The notes: a model not told the origin generated them from the letters alone. Counted from the stretch's first letter, positions 1 to 12,379 are shown. The stretch is DNA of 64,000 nt from Nymphaea colorata (GCF_008831285.2 NC_045142.1:20587354-20651353); one strand, 5' to 3'. Program-made: numbers and translations.

Positions 1-1430
1 ATCTGATTGATCAAATCAGTATTAGAAGCACTTTGTATTTGCTGGATGTTGCTGTTCAAGTGCCCGCTTGGTGTCATTAAGAAAATAGAACAGATTATGT
101 GCAGTTTTTTATAGGAACAGTCAGACGCAGGTAAGCCCCATTTAAATGCCTTGAATGTCTTGACTTTTCATAAATAGGAAGGTGGGATGAGTATTATAAA
201 ATTTAAAGAGGTCAATGAAGCTAACCTGTTGCTTCTAGGATGTACAATAGGAAGGTGGGATGAGTATTATGCATGAACAAATATTTGAGTAGGAAAAGTC
301 TTGGTATGTGGAAATGTTTCCCAATATTTCTTCTCTTGGTGAGGATCTAATCTGTTACTTGAAAGGTGATGAATGGAGAGCTGACGAAGTTCTGGGTAGA
401 CTGCGGGGATGTTTTACTCAAGCAGATTCCATTGGATCTGTTTGGGGAGGCAGAACCTTTCCTTCGAAAGTCTGTTAAGGAAATGTTAAAACAGCACCAC
501 ATTGAGTGAAATCTATGGAGACATGTGCAATGCATTGGAGATTGCCTTCAACTTTGGCTCATGCAAAGTGCAGATTTTCTTTGTTCTAAAGAAAATTGTA
601 AACCTGTAAAGTTTGTGAGCCAAAAATCTAGAATTCATGGTCACCTGTAAAGTTTGTGGGATACTTATGCTATGAACATTTAGCAATACATCTATTCATG
701 GTTGATAAATTCCATAGGATAGACTCTTTCTCTATCTGGAACTGGTGGTGGAGGAAGAGGTTCTCATGTAAAGAATTCGGATGGTGTTGGCATGCCTGCT
801 TCAACATCATAATCTGGAAGCTATGCTGTTCCAAAAATCAGGTGGTGCTAAAGAGGTGGTTAAGATCAAGCATGAATAAACAACAATAAGGAAAATGTGT
901 AAAATAGGTGATAAATATCTGGCTACAAACCATAATTTTCATTCCTTTTTGGCATTGTCAGAGTAGAGATGAGTGGTGGATGGAAATGGTCACTGCTTGT
1001 GTTGCAAATGTTTATAAAGTGGCTGGTTCACTTTGGTTTAATGCCTCCCCAATCAGGAAAACCAGGTTGGTGGTACAAAGGTTTCTTTTCTCAAACATGA
1101 TCAGAATTATGGATTCTGTTCTTACATAGAGGATTCCTGAAGACTGTCATGTTACTCTAATCACAAACTGTCATGCTCTTAGTTCTCGTGTCAAGGAACT
1201 AAGAGAGTGACGCTGGTTCTTTGGTAGGCTCAATAGTGAGAAGAAGGTTTTCCTCAAAGTGGTTAAAAATCACTTGTCTTTGGAGGCTATCTCTTTGCTG
1301 AGCGAGCAAGAGTGTCGAGGTTTAGTGATGCTGGTTCTTAATTGTGTTTTTTCTGTTGATTTTTTTTTCTTCTTTGTATTCTTTTTCATCATTAATGGAA
1401 GGGGAGACCCAGCCCGACTGCGTCGGAACA
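1..1430 (+). mobile_element. LINE (L1-like) 3' end, decayed, continues left of window
   Basis: This stretch closely matches 50,067-51,830, which is the 3' part of the LINE whose reverse transcriptase lies at 49.0-50.0 kb. It therefore covers the end of ORF2 (the zf-RVT region and C-terminus) and the 3' UTR. The reading frame is broken by many stops. Compared with the second copy it lacks about 200 bp near 620-660 and about 135 bp near 1,290. It also carries a short internal repeat: the phrase taggaaggtgggatgagtat occurs near 174 and again near 247. The 5' part of the element lies outside the window. Non-functional relic. Confidence 0.75.
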
Positions 1431-1619
1431 GTTCCTGGTCAAGGAAGGTGGTGGCATTTCTGGCCCCAAATGAAGGGACAAGGTATACATCACAGCATTG
1501 GAGCTTCATGCATTTTTGTCATTTTGCATCATTTTTAGCAATACAGGCAAAATTAGTAAGAACAAGATTCGTTTTGAATATTAATGTTTTCAAGAACGAA
1601 GAACCAATATAAATATAAA

Positions 1620-2015
1620 TATAATTAAAAATACAGATAAATAAATATTAAATAAACAAATATACATATATATTCATTTTAATCTTCTAGATGTTGGACG
1701 ACTAAAAGATTTAAAATATGTCACTGACAACACCATAAATCATTCCTAAAAGTGCCATAAATAGGTACTATGTGATACACTATTGCTAATACAGCTGCAT
1801 GCTTTAGCGACCGATTTTTTTTTTTTAGAAATAAGAAAAGATCTGACATATGACAAATTTGAACATGTGTGTGTGTTGGTCATATATCTCAAAATAAAAA
1901 ATTATTTGCTAAAATATAGACACTGAAGGGGTATTAGCAACGGTTTATAGTGTTTATAATAGTTTGTAGTGATTTCAACAACTGTTTGTGGTGCTTTCAA
2001 CAACTGTTTATGTGA
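1620..2015. repeat. AT-rich DNA-transposon-like repeat, left half
   Basis: Non-coding. It carries repeated short phrases of the kind found in subterminal regions of plant DNA transposons (variants of gtggttttagcaacaactg near 1,930-2,010). Similar phrases reappear at 6,190-6,260 on the far side of the copia insertion, which suggests the copia landed inside one older element. No terminal inverted repeat or target-site duplication could be fixed. The 1,680-1,990 part is also present in copy B. Confidence 0.4.
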
Positions 2016-2019
2016 TACA

Positions 2020-3960
2020 CTTTGATGATATCGAGACTTCAAGTGATAGAACCATGCCAACTTCTGATCACCCCTAATCTGGTTCCAGCCCTACACCAGA
2101 TCCATGTCTAAATGTCTATGATGATCTCCAATAAAGCATGCCACAAGATAGATCTCTCGATACAAATATTCATCCAGCCGATCCACCTGATCCAACGCCA
2201 AACTCTCCACCAAGCTTACATAGTTCAGAAACTACAAGTGTCACCAGTCTTCAATCAACTTCTATGGGAACTCGAACCATAGTAACAAGATCTATGGCTA
2301 GATCAATGTCTCTAGGAAACTGAACGATGTTAACTACAGCTATGTAGGCATTCACAAACCTAATCCTAAGTATGCCAACATTCATACCATCTATTCCAGT
2401 ATTCCCAAAGAGCCCAAAACAGTTCAACAAGCTCTAAAGCATGATGGGTGAAGAGCGGCCATGGAAGAATAAATGACTGCATTAAGATCTAATAATATAT
2501 GGGATTTAGTTCCAAGAGAACCTTACATGAACGTCGTTGGATCAAAATGGGTTTTCAAATCCAAACCCAAAGCATATGGAAGTCTTGATCGTTTAAAGGC
2601 ATGCCTAGTTGCTTGGGGTTTCACTCAAGTAGAAGGGATCGATTACCGAGAGACTTTCTCTCCCATCATTCGACCAACTACTATATGACTTGTACTTTCT
2701 ATTGCTACCATCTTCAAATGGAACATCAAACAATTATATCTAAAAAATGCCTTCCTACATGGATCGCTTCATGAAACGGTCTATATGTCACAACCACCGG
2801 GGTTTGCAGATCCTCTTCTACTGCATCATGTTTGTCATCTTCGAAAGGCACTATATGGATAAAGAAAGTGTCTAGAGCTTGGTTTCAATGGCTAAGTGAT
2901 TTTCTTTTCACTTACGGTTTTCAGAGCATCTATTCAGATCCATCCATGTTCACATTTCATGAAAATGGCCATTGTCTTATTATTTTAATTTACATCGACA
3001 ATATGGTTCTTACATGCAGCTCTTCTAACTGAATTCAGAATTTTATCTCCAAGCTTGAAGTCAAATTTCTAGTGAAAGATATGGGGCAACTAAGTTATTT
3101 TCTTTGGATCGAAGCCTTGCATACCTACGATGGTCTGTTTCTCACTCAAACGAAATATGCTTAGGACATTTTGGAAAGAGCTCAAATGCTTGATTGCAAA
3201 CCTATGAACACCCCTATGGCAGCCAAGCTAGCTCTTCTAGATACTTCACCTTTTTCATATCCAACTCTTTATCATGATATAGTTTGAGCATTACAATACT
3301 TGACAATCACTCGACCAGAGATAACTTTTTCAGTGAATTTTATCAGCCAATTTATGCAAAATCCAACTCAAGCTCACTTTCAAATTGCCAAGCGTATTCT
3401 CTGATATATCAAAGGAACTACCGACTATGGCATTCATATCCTCTCTCAAAGCACCATGGATAGACATGCCCTCTCAGATGCGGATTGGGCTGGATGCCAT
3501 CTCACCAGAAGATCCATGACAGGGTACTATACTTTCCTAGGAGCTAACTGTATTTCCTGGAGTGCAGAAAAGCAATCCACCGTCGCTCGATCCAGTGCGG
3601 AGGCTGAATATTGCTCCATGGCATCAACAACTGTAGAATTACTTGGCTCCTTCAAAACCTTCGAGATATTGGCATTACAATTACGAAAGCACCTATTCTT
3701 CATTGTGATAATAACAACACACTTTATTTAACCAAAAATCCAGTTTTCCACAATCAGTTAAAACATATTCAGATTGATTATCATCATGTGCGCGAAATGA
3801 CCAGTTCAGGGTGCCTGACCACTAGATACGTTAATTCTTCTGGCCAAATTGTAGACATATGCACCAAAGCCTTGAGGAAAGATCAATTTTTTGACTTACA
3901 AGACAAACTCAAAGTCATCAGCCATTCCCATTTACAAAACTATTCAAATCTGGCTTACGA
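2020..3960 (+). pseudogene. Ty1/copia reverse transcriptase and RNase H (dead)
   Basis: Translated pieces in order show the integrase-RT linker (2,138-2,323), RT with the block [10 protein letters not shown] and [13 protein letters not shown] (2,473-2,688), the thumb side (2,832-3,032) and RNase H. RNase H shows DADWAGC, ISWSAEKQSTVARSSAEAEY (3,456-3,731) and a DNNNTLYLTKNPVFHN-like block running to KALRKDQF (3,611-4,000). Frameshifts and stops break it repeatedly. The RT active-site box, normally YVDD, reads YIDN at about 2,991-3,002, so the second catalytic Asp is lost. Gag, protease and integrase are absent upstream and instead lie downstream at 4.6-6.1 kb, giving an order opposite to a normal copia element. 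Confidence 0.9.
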
Positions 3961-3999
3961 CAATTTTGACAAATCGAGCCAACAAGGAAGTTTTAAATG

Positions 4000-4620
4000 A
4001 AATAATGTAATGCCCAAATCAACTGCAACATCCAGCTATGGCATCGACAGCTGCAAGGAACAAATGGAAGTTTTCACTCAACTGCTGAAACACCCAACAC
4101 AACTACAATGTCTCACCAAAATGAAAACAGAAAATGGAAACTGCAACGTCACACTCAGCACTAAATGAATCTTCCTATGCAATGTCAATCAGTAATGGCC
4201 CCAACAAATGGAAGGTATAAATCAAATTCAAACAATCGATTATCATGTGTGAGCCATAATGGTCCTGATCTGGCCCACGTTTCTTACACTAAAAGTCAAG
4301 GAGAAAAAGAAAATGATCCTGATGAAACATTAAGAAGAAAAGAGAAAAAGAAAGATCATAATGATGTTGAATTGGCTCACGTCTCTCAAATTGAAACGTT
4401 AGAGGGAAATAAAAAAACCAATGAAATCATTATATCCAAAAATCTCTCATCGGTTACAGGGTGATTTATGCTGCTTCATGCTGCCCTATATAATATATTG
4501 ATGTACATAGGATGAATAGTGTGAAAAACGGCAAGAAAGCCTTTCCTAGTGTGGACGAAGGTTCTCCTGAACTGAACCACGTCAAACTTTGTCTCATTTC
4601 TTCTTGCCTTTCTCTCTCTT
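4000..4620 (+). mobile_element. Probable copia LTR between the RT-RNase H and gag-protease-integrase halves
   Basis: Non-coding sequence that directly follows the RNase H end and directly precedes the gag zinc knuckle. It contains a possible LTR start TGTAATGCCC at about 4,006 and a promoter-like ctatataatatattg at about 4,485-4,500, then a pyrimidine-rich stretch at 4,590-4,640. The open frame at 4,165-4,464 is lysine/glutamate-rich with no recognisable domain and is probably LTR sequence read by chance. Boundaries are inferred from position. No second LTR copy was found to confirm it. Confidence 0.45.
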
Positions 4621-4629
4621 TTTCTTTAT

Positions 4630-6060
4630 ATTGTAGTCATTGCCACACAGTAGGTCACTCAAGGGGGAGATGTTTCAAGCTAAATGGATGCCCTCCCAAC
4701 TTAAAAGGAGGAAAACAAAGAGCTGGTGGTACTAATGCCATAGGTGGAGATAAAATACATTTTAATGCTTCAGTGTCTTTTGTTTTGCCTAATCGAAGCA
4801 AGGATCAAGCTCATGTTCTAACAATGGATGAATACAATAAGTTGAAACAACTTCTTAAAGATCGAACTGCTCTTGTGCCACAGCTGCCCAATGGTCAATC
4901 TCATTTTGCAGGTATGATATATTCACAATCAAGCACATGAATCATTGACGGTGGTGCCTCTGACCACATGTCATCGTCCCTTAATTTTCTGTCTAATGTT
5001 ATTGTCTTAAAATCACCTTATCCCATAAAAGTACCAAATGGAACCATGGTACATGCTACTCATATTTGTGAAGCCTCTCTACAACTTTCTTTGATACTAA
5101 AAAATGTTTACTATATTCCAAATTGTATCAGTAAGTAAACATGTTTCACTTACTAAATGTCAAGTCATCTTTGGTTCCAATGGTTGCTTCTTGCAGGACC
5201 TGAATTCTAGGACAATGTTTGGACTGGGTAGTTTGAGAGATGGCCTGTTCGTATGTAAGATCTCTGATCTTTCACATTAACCGTTGGCAATGAACTGTAG
5301 TCTCAAGTGAATAGACATATGGCATCTTAGACTTGGGCATCCATCACAAGCCATGAATTATCTACTTTCTCAGCCATAATCTAGCATTAAAATGTAAACA
5401 TTTTATTGTGACATATGCAAACTAACAAAACAGTCTAGATTACCTTTTAATGAAAGTGTCTCTTGCTCAAATCATCCATTTGATTTGTTGCATTGTGATA
5501 TTTGGGGCCATATTCCCAAGCCTTATTTTCTGGAGCAGTGTGGGTTTATTTGATGTGATTTAAGCCTGAAACTACTCATCTATTAAAATATTTTATCAAT
5601 ATGATAGAAAGGCAATATAAAGCTGAGGTTAAAATTGTTAAAACTTATAACGGAGTCGATTTTTTTAAGGGAGATGAATGATTTTTTTCATGAAAAAAGC
5701 ATTGTTCATCAACAGACATGTGTTTATACACCACAACGAAATGGTGTAGTTGAAAGAAAACACCATGACATTTTAGATGTGGCTTGAGCCCTTAAATTCC
5801 AATCTGGTTTGCTAGGGCCTTGTTGTGACCAGTGTGTATTGACAGCCGTGTATTTAATCAATCGAACTCCAGCAAGTGCTTTACAAAACAAAACTCCTTA
5901 TGAAAAATTATTCAAAACAAAAAAACCCACGTATTGTCATCTATGCATCTTTGATTGTTTGTGTCTTGCAAAAGAACCAAATCCCAAATCTAAATTTGAC
6001 CAAAGATCACACAGATGTTTTTTTTAGGCTATACATTTGGTCAAAAATCATATATATATA
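4630..6060 (+). pseudogene. Ty1/copia zinc knuckle, protease and integrase (dead)
   Basis: A CX2CX4HX4C zinc knuckle (CSHCHTVGHSRGRC, about 4,633-4,674) is followed by a copia protease box reading IIDGGASDHM at about 4,941-4,970. The usual DSG is DGG, and the Trp codon before it is a TGA stop. The integrase follows: WHLRLGHP (about 5,322-5,345), YCDICKLTKQSR (about 5,405), LLHCDIWGHIP (about 5,490), then YTPQRNGVVERKHHD (about 5,730-5,770) and NRTPASALQNKTPYEKLF (5,860-5,915). Multiple stops and frameshifts run through it. Most of gag is missing, since the zinc knuckle comes straight after LTR-like DNA. The RT and RNase H that should follow are instead upstream at 2.0-4.0 kb. Confidence 0.88.
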
Positions 6061-6690
6061 TGTCCTCGAACTTCTCCACCCAGCTCTGGATAGAGAAATC
6101 CTCCAACCTCTCACAGTAGATCACATAGTGCATTTTATTAAGCAATGCATTTATTTACACGATCAATGCATTATATTGGGTGGCTGTAAAAAATGAGGAC
6201 TAGCAATAGTTTACGACATGTACATAGCAACAGTTCCTAGTGGTTTTAGCAACAATTAACAATGCATTTAAAGACTAATTTTTAATGGTTTAAAAAATTG
6301 GAGCATCCAGTACACAAAAACACAATACATACATATACATAGACACATATATCCACCTACTTTTTGCTTCTGGGTTTTGTATGTGATTTTACATTTGGTC
6401 TAATATCTAGATCCAAAAACCCAACAAGAACATTCAACCTTTGGTCGATTTTCAAACATAAAAGTAGGTTCTTAAGATGTTGTTTGGCAAAGTAATACAT
6501 TGTTGCTGTCCCATAAATCTGTCCTAGCAAATAAGACAGATTCATAGAAGACTTGTTACAGATTTGCATGTACAGTAGGAGACATTAATAACAATGTGTT
6601 ACTGTCGTCAGACAGCCCCTGAGGTAACCAGTCTGTTTTGGAATGAAAAAATTTAAGTTAAAAAACAGAAGGCTTTGTCGGACCTAACCC
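6061..6690. other. Non-coding DNA at right edge of the copia insertion
   Basis: No gene seen. 6,190-6,260 repeats the short phrases found left of the copia at 1,930-2,010. The remainder is AT-rich with no recognisable element, and the open frames are short and unsupported. Confidence 0.4.
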
Positions 6691-9540
6691 AACCCTCTGA
6701 CATCCCTAGGTTCGGCAGGTTGACATGACCAAAGAGGAGGGATGGATTGGAAAAACTGCAGATGCCCTTTTTGGCCAACTCCAGTGATGTCATTGATCGA
6801 TTCCTCAACGATGCCATGGATGGTTGCCTGAGTCTTCAACATCAATGGGCGATGGCAAACTGTGGATGCTAGACTCTAGATGGTCCATGTGGGCCTGCAG
6901 TTTGAGAGTGAGATCGAGGCTGAGAGCTACTTTGTCAATATTTTTGAAATTTCTTTAAGTGAAATGTGAAATCAAGTGGAAACTGAAAGAAACCCGAAAG
7001 CACTTCTGCGTCTTTTAAAATGGGCGATTGATGATGAATTGGCTATATCATGCTTCATTCAGAATCACTGGAATAAAGATTGGTTGATTGCCTCAAGGCA
7101 CATAGGGCAACTGGGTGGCAAGTAGTTCATATCCAAGGAGTTTGAGGTTTGAATCTTGTGGCCACTGTCACATTCTAGTGTGTTATTTCTCTGGATTGCA
7201 AACCATGGCAAGTGGAGTTGACGATGTACAGTATGTCCACCTAAGCCTTGAAGCAGGACAAAATCTTGAAAGCATAAGGGCATGGCCTTAGTAGTTTTAA
7301 GGAAAAGACAGTTTCTTCTAAGTAAACAATAAATAAATATTGGCCGATTTGTATAACACTTTGGATCAACCCAAGCGAAGCCTACAATTGAAAGCGGCTG
7401 ACTCCAACCATTAAGGAGGACTGATAAGTATCACAATAGGCAACTCCTATTTATCAAGAATCATGCAGGAACGTGTGGACTTGTGTGGCAATTGCCCACA
7501 CAGGCACACAAAAATTACTAGTTTACATTGTCCAAGCTCTGTAGCTATTTTGCTGATTAGCATGTGGCATCCCTCGGCCACTGATTTTCTGAAGGGCCTT
7601 CTGTCAGCAGCGAATATCTTGCCTTGCCACCGACAAGTTACTGTGTTTTGCGATGACCCATTCAAACTGCGAACCAATGAGATTGGTCCTTTTCGAAGAA
7701 CAAAACTGTTGAATCAATGGCTTCTCATTGTATTTGACAAGTCCTGGATTTCTCAAAACTGGGCTTGATCCATCGATCGTCCAGTTGTTCTCTTTAGATG
7801 GCCGGACTCACCGTAAAACTTCTTCTTGATTGATGTTTAATATTTATATGTTTTCTATATGGACAGATCCCCACCTGAACGTTTATGCATAATACATAGG
7901 TTATATATGCGTCTTCTCAACTTTCCAAGATTGTTTTTTTTTCTATAATGATACAAATACAAATTATTTAGGTTTCACGGCCAGGGAGGCTAAGCCTGTA
8001 ATTCTCAAGCACCTTGTTCAAATTCAGAGATTCGAAGAAAAGGTCGGCAGCGAATTCTTAGCTTTAATCCTGCTTGGAAGGTCTAGGGATGCGTTGGGGC
8101 AGGAATCACCCAATGAAGCGTTGGAGGATAGCACCACAAGTAAACAAACTGGTGACTGTGTTTCCAAGTAAAAATGTGACCCATGGATGCAATGGAAATC
8201 TGACACAAGAATATTCCATGCATGTCTCTCTCTCATAGTCCACATCTTCCGTTAATCTTTCCACCATCCTTAAGAGCTGTTTCTGAATAAAAAAACAAAT
8301 TAGGCTGAATCGAGAGAGAGAGAGGTGACAGTTACTCATGAAGAGACAGTGAGTGGCAAGCGTTCAGCTGAGTTCGGGTAGATTGAGTTGAGTGCTATGG
8401 GGCACCCAACGTACATACTCAAGAATAGGGGGACATTTTAGCAATTTTTTAAAAGGTATGTCTTTTATTGTATTTTTTTTGCTTCCACTTTTGTCTTCCT
8501 ATTTCTTTTCATCGTAACCATACAAATGCAAGAAATTTTTTTACACATAACCAGGTTTGGAGTTCGGGTGGACAATGGCCAAACCGACATATTTCTATTA
8601 ATGTAACAGTCATAATGAGAAGTAGAGTGTCCTGTCCAAGGAATGGTATTATAGAAAATATATTTTTTGAAAAAAGAAGAAGATTGTATATATATATAGA
8701 GAGAGAGAGAGAGGTTATGAAAGAGTTAAAAAGTCTAAAATAGACATCATTTCATTAAAAAAGTTCAGAAGTACCCCAAACCCCTTCTTTTTTCCCTGTA
8801 TATAATGAAAAGGAAACATTTTAAAAGGGTGAAAAAGAGTTTAAGAAAAAGTTAAAAAGTCTAAAATCAACATTACTTCATTAGAAAATTGAAAATACCT
8901 AAAACCCCATCTGTTTTGGTATGATAACTGCATACTTGTGAGTTCATAAGGATATGCACGCACCTCGATCTCACATCCCACTGTGACTCAAATGGATGGA
9001 AGAAAAGGGAGCGGTGATTAGGAGAATCTGCAGTTTGTCTACCATCATTGTCATGATGTAGATCCTATGTCACAATAAAAAATCTGGAATTAGATCTCGA
9101 ATTGATGGACTAGCATTTGCTCATCCATCTATTGGAACAAGTTTTCTCAGAGATCTTAAACTTAATTTCTTGCTTAGGTGGGCATCCTAGATCCTTTTCA
9201 TGAAGTATGTCAAGGGCTACATATCTATATGATCGAAGATATTGCATACCTAAGGTCTGATTTGAATAGGTGAAAAGTGAAAACTGGAAGGACCGCACCT
9301 TCTTACGTATGAAGTAACATCACAAAGGACCCATCTAGATATGCTTTCTATATCAAAATTTTGTCCCTCTATATATATCATTCTAGCAGCCAACACATTA
9401 TGAAAAACTGATTTTTTCATTATATATGGCCACCTTTGAAAGTCGATCAAACAAACTGATGGTCGCTAACATCACCTCTAAGAACAGATTGCCTTCTAAC
9501 CAACACTTCTGGCGCAAACCGGACTGTTGCATGCAACTGT
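6691..9540. other. Non-coding part of duplication copy A
   Basis: No gene. The sequence matches 52,910-55,577 in blocks. It includes one copy of the dispersed 'ggtccagcc' repeat at about 7,640-7,850 and GA-rich runs near 8,310 and 8,690-8,713. Open frames here are short and none shows a recognisable domain. Confidence 0.6.
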
Positions 9541-9799
9541 CATATGAATATTGGGCATTAGTGCACAAAACAAATGTTCAGTCGAAAGAATTAAAATATT
9601 TATGAAGGTTTGTATAACAGCAGGAACACTTTGTGAGTGTTGCGTGAATTTGCCCTAAAAATTGGGTCTTATTCAAGAATTATTAATTATAGTGCTCCAT
9701 GAATCTATCCCAATTTTTGAAAGGATTCATGACACAATCATAAAATGTTCACTTAGCCAAACGAGTCCTGCAGGCCTACCTGTTGAAGAAAATGTCGCT

Positions 9800-10030
9800 C
9801 TGTCAAGACCAGAAGTTCTTTTTTCTTTGCAAAACTGGAGGGATTGCCGACATCATGCTTGGCCTGTCCTGACCGGTCAAACACTAACACAGCAGCAGAT
9901 CCAAAAAACTAAACTGGGTCCTTTGATGGTTCAGCCTTTGCTTGATTTTTAGATAAATATCTTTGTCCTGACAACCATTGCTTTATTTGATGTTTCTCAT
10001 TTGCTTTCAAGGTGAGCATATTCCCAACCT
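9800..10030 (+). repeat. Dispersed 'ggtccagcc' repeat, partial diverged copy
   Basis: The ending resembles the longer copy at 12,380-12,830: a 'gatggttcagcc' phrase followed by 'ttgatgtttctcat' and a 'gcatatgccc'-like tail. Non-coding, with no terminal structure seen. Confidence 0.4.
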
Positions 10031-10039
10031 CATGGCCCC

Positions 10040-10600
10040 CAGGTTCCTACAAAATAACACAATTTATAAATGTCTATAGATGACCACTCACAAAGCCCCT
10101 CAACTCGACCTGACTCTCACCAGCCCCTCAACTCGACCAGTTACGCTATGTTCATCGAAGTAACCCTGTTTCTTTTTGACTCTGTAACTTTTTGACAAGC
10201 TACGCTATGCCCCTCAAGGAAAAGTCTTTTGTGTAACCTGTGCTGAGGCTTTGAAATTCTCTTAGATGGAACATGTTAAGAACAATATTCTGTTTTTAAA
10301 AACACAAAATATAAAAGCATCATATTCTTTTTTGAATAAAAGTAACATCAATTCAATTAATGCCTTCTTTATAGCACAAAGTTTTAATCAATGAATTAAA
10401 CATTAAGCAAGTACTATATGTTCTGAATTTTAGCCACATTCACATGATGCCATATTCGACAGTGATCCCAAAATCCGTTCCAAACATGTGTCAGGGATTC
10501 GAAAATATGTCGCTAGCTACTACACTGTGCATGATAAAACAGCCATCATTGTATGTGGAGGGTTAGCACCGTTAGTTGCAAAGTTAAAAGACATTAATAA
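10040..10600. other. AT-rich intergenic DNA
   Basis: No gene. A short doublet 'gcccctcaactcgacc' occurs at about 10,096 and 10,123, with a related 'gcccctcaagg' near 10,209. Confidence 0.4.
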
Positions 10601-10674
10601 GTTAAGCAAAAAATATGACGGTCACATAAAACATAATGTAAAGCGACGGAAAATTCCATCGTAAAAGTTATAAT

Positions 10675-10855
10675 AAAGTGTAGGCACATTCTGTGGCCAC
10701 TATGCTAGCAACTAATGTCTTAAAAAACACAACTAATACACAATGGCCAGTTTCATCCGTAACAGTTTGGGCAACGGAACTTGTGGTGGTGGACCTTTGA
10801 CCGTCACAATTACTTATTAGAGACAGAATTGTGAGTACTAGTGACTTTTATATGT
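10675..10855 (+). repeat. Dispersed repeat shared with 18,607-18,785
   Basis: The two stretches align by eye across about 180 bp: ggcacattc-tgtggcca-tatgct, then cacaatggcca, then gggcaacgg-acttgt-gtggtgga, then gtcac-attac-tattag, ending agacagaattgtgagta. Non-coding. The just-upstream block at 10,640-10,660 has a short palindrome-like gacggaaaattccatcg. Probably a non-autonomous DNA transposon fragment, but the class is not determined. Confidence 0.5.
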
Positions 10856-10859
10856 ATTG

Positions 10860-12370
10860 TGAGAAGTCGGAGGATTTTCTTTCCAAATCCAGAAGATGAA
10901 ATCCGCAAATTTATATATGAGAGTACTTACACGTCCTGTGTTCGAACGGGGAGAGTTACTAAGAGACACTCCAACCATTCAGACAACATCCCTACAATAT
11001 GATTGCACTCATTGCAACTTCTAAGTGGTCCAGATAAGTAGGCTGTGCAAATGGTTAAAGATTGACCACGCCCTCAGCTTATAAGCTGTTTCAGATCTTA
11101 CCAACTTTCTGTCCGTCAAACAAGCTTGAGAAAATAAAAAAACATGGCTTTTAGGTGGTGAACGTGAGGAACATTCACCCAACCTATCATCTCTTAGGAT
11201 ACAAGACCTACGGTTTTCTATGCGTTAAGGTGTGATCTTTATATGACATCATACTAAAAATGCACCCGCACTAGCACTAAGAGATGTGTAGTCTCCAGGG
11301 GCATATGCCCCATAGAACTCACTCTTTGGAATGTTAATCTAGTATTGAAGTTACATCACTTGTGTCCAGTTATATGGAGTAGCCCCACCCCATTATGTCA
11401 ACTCCCCATGGTCATCACTTGTGCCCTATAAAAAAAAAAGAAAAAAAAATTCTGGCTTCGCCCTGCCCTCAGGCTATGAATCATAACTTTGTTGGATAAA
11501 TCTAACTTGGACTTGTCCTCGTAATTATATGTTTGAACTTGCCCTTGGGGTTTTTGTGAGTCTGCTTCAAAAAAGAAGGTAAATTCATGAAACACCTTTT
11601 AAAATATCTAATAAATCTAACTAATTTTTGAGTTAAACGCTCAGAACAGTAACATTAAAAGAAGGGTCGACTTTTGGGCATTTTTTCCCTTTCATTGGAG
11701 GGGCTTTTAGTCTTTTTTTTGCTAGTTCATAGTCATTATGTCACGCCAGGCTATGTCACCTGAGGGCAGGGTGTGGGTGCGGGTGCCGGAGTGGCACATC
11801 CTAAAAAATTTAGATGTGACAGTGTGGCGAGGTTATTTTATTATTATTATTAATAATTTATTATATATATAACAGAATAAGCATATATATATTATTATTA
11901 AAATTTAGTTATTAATGTATATAACATACTTGAATAATGGCATTGCATAGGAAAATATCATAACAACATATATTATATAAGTAATTTAATAATATGATGT
12001 TCTAACTGGGCTCGAGTGTGAGTCGGACCTGCACCCATGTCCGGTACGCACCCGATTCTATGCAACTCCGGTGCGGGTGACTTAGGGGCTAGGTTATCTA
12101 TAATAGCGTGGGACATGCTTTGTCCTGCTTGTGTTTTCGTTTCTTCATTGTTCTTTATAATAGTTTCGATCATAGAAAAAAGATAAAATGTCTTCACGTT
12201 TTAAACATTGAGGTGTTCTGAAGAAATAATACAATGACTTTGAAAAAATAAGAAAAAAGGGATAAATAGAAAAAATTTTAAAAATCCGAAAAATGTAAAA
12301 TAAGTGATCTTCTAATAAAAAAAACATCTAAAAAATAAATAGAAAAGCCAAAAAAAAAAATTGAACTGTG
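10860..12370. other. AT-rich intergenic DNA with two GC-rich patches
   Basis: No gene. GC-rich phrases around 11,770-11,795 and 12,020-12,085 (variants of gtgcgggtg and ccggagt) flank an AT-rich core of taa/tat runs, which suggests a decayed insertion. No ends or target-site duplication could be fixed. Confidence 0.35.
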
Positions 12371-12379
12371 GATTCTAAA

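Larger units (their letters stand above)
1..9540 (+). repeat. Segmental duplication, copy A (interrupted)
   Basis: Collinear matches in the same orientation link this block to 50,067-55,577. Position 1 matches about 50,067; 1,680-1,990 matches 51,975-52,310; 6,690-7,280 matches 52,910-53,400; 7,430-7,840 matches 53,600-54,040; 8,140-8,450 matches 54,120-54,430; 9,080-9,530 matches 55,110-55,575. The similarity runs far past the LINE 3' end, so it is a block duplication and not just two LINE insertions. Copy A is interrupted by the copia insertion at about 2,020-6,060, and the DNA on either side of that insertion (about 2,010-6,690) has no counterpart in copy B. Confidence 0.8.

Noticed and set aside
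1270-1612. Overlapping frames around 1.3-1.6 kb
   Set aside because: They lie in the LINE 3' UTR and a T-rich tract and occur on both strands, with no conserved counterpart in copy B.
4165-4464. 99-codon plus-strand frame as a gene
   Set aside because: It sits in the LTR-like stretch between copia halves, has no domain, and its Lys/Glu richness follows from AG-rich DNA.
4660-4680. Polypurine tract plus LTR start (aagggggagatgt)
   Set aside because: These bases are the zinc-knuckle codons HSRGRC in frame, so the resemblance is coincidental.
11760-12085. Complete DNA transposon with gtgcgggtg ends
   Set aside because: The GC-rich patches do not form a convincing inverted repeat, and no target-site duplication was found.
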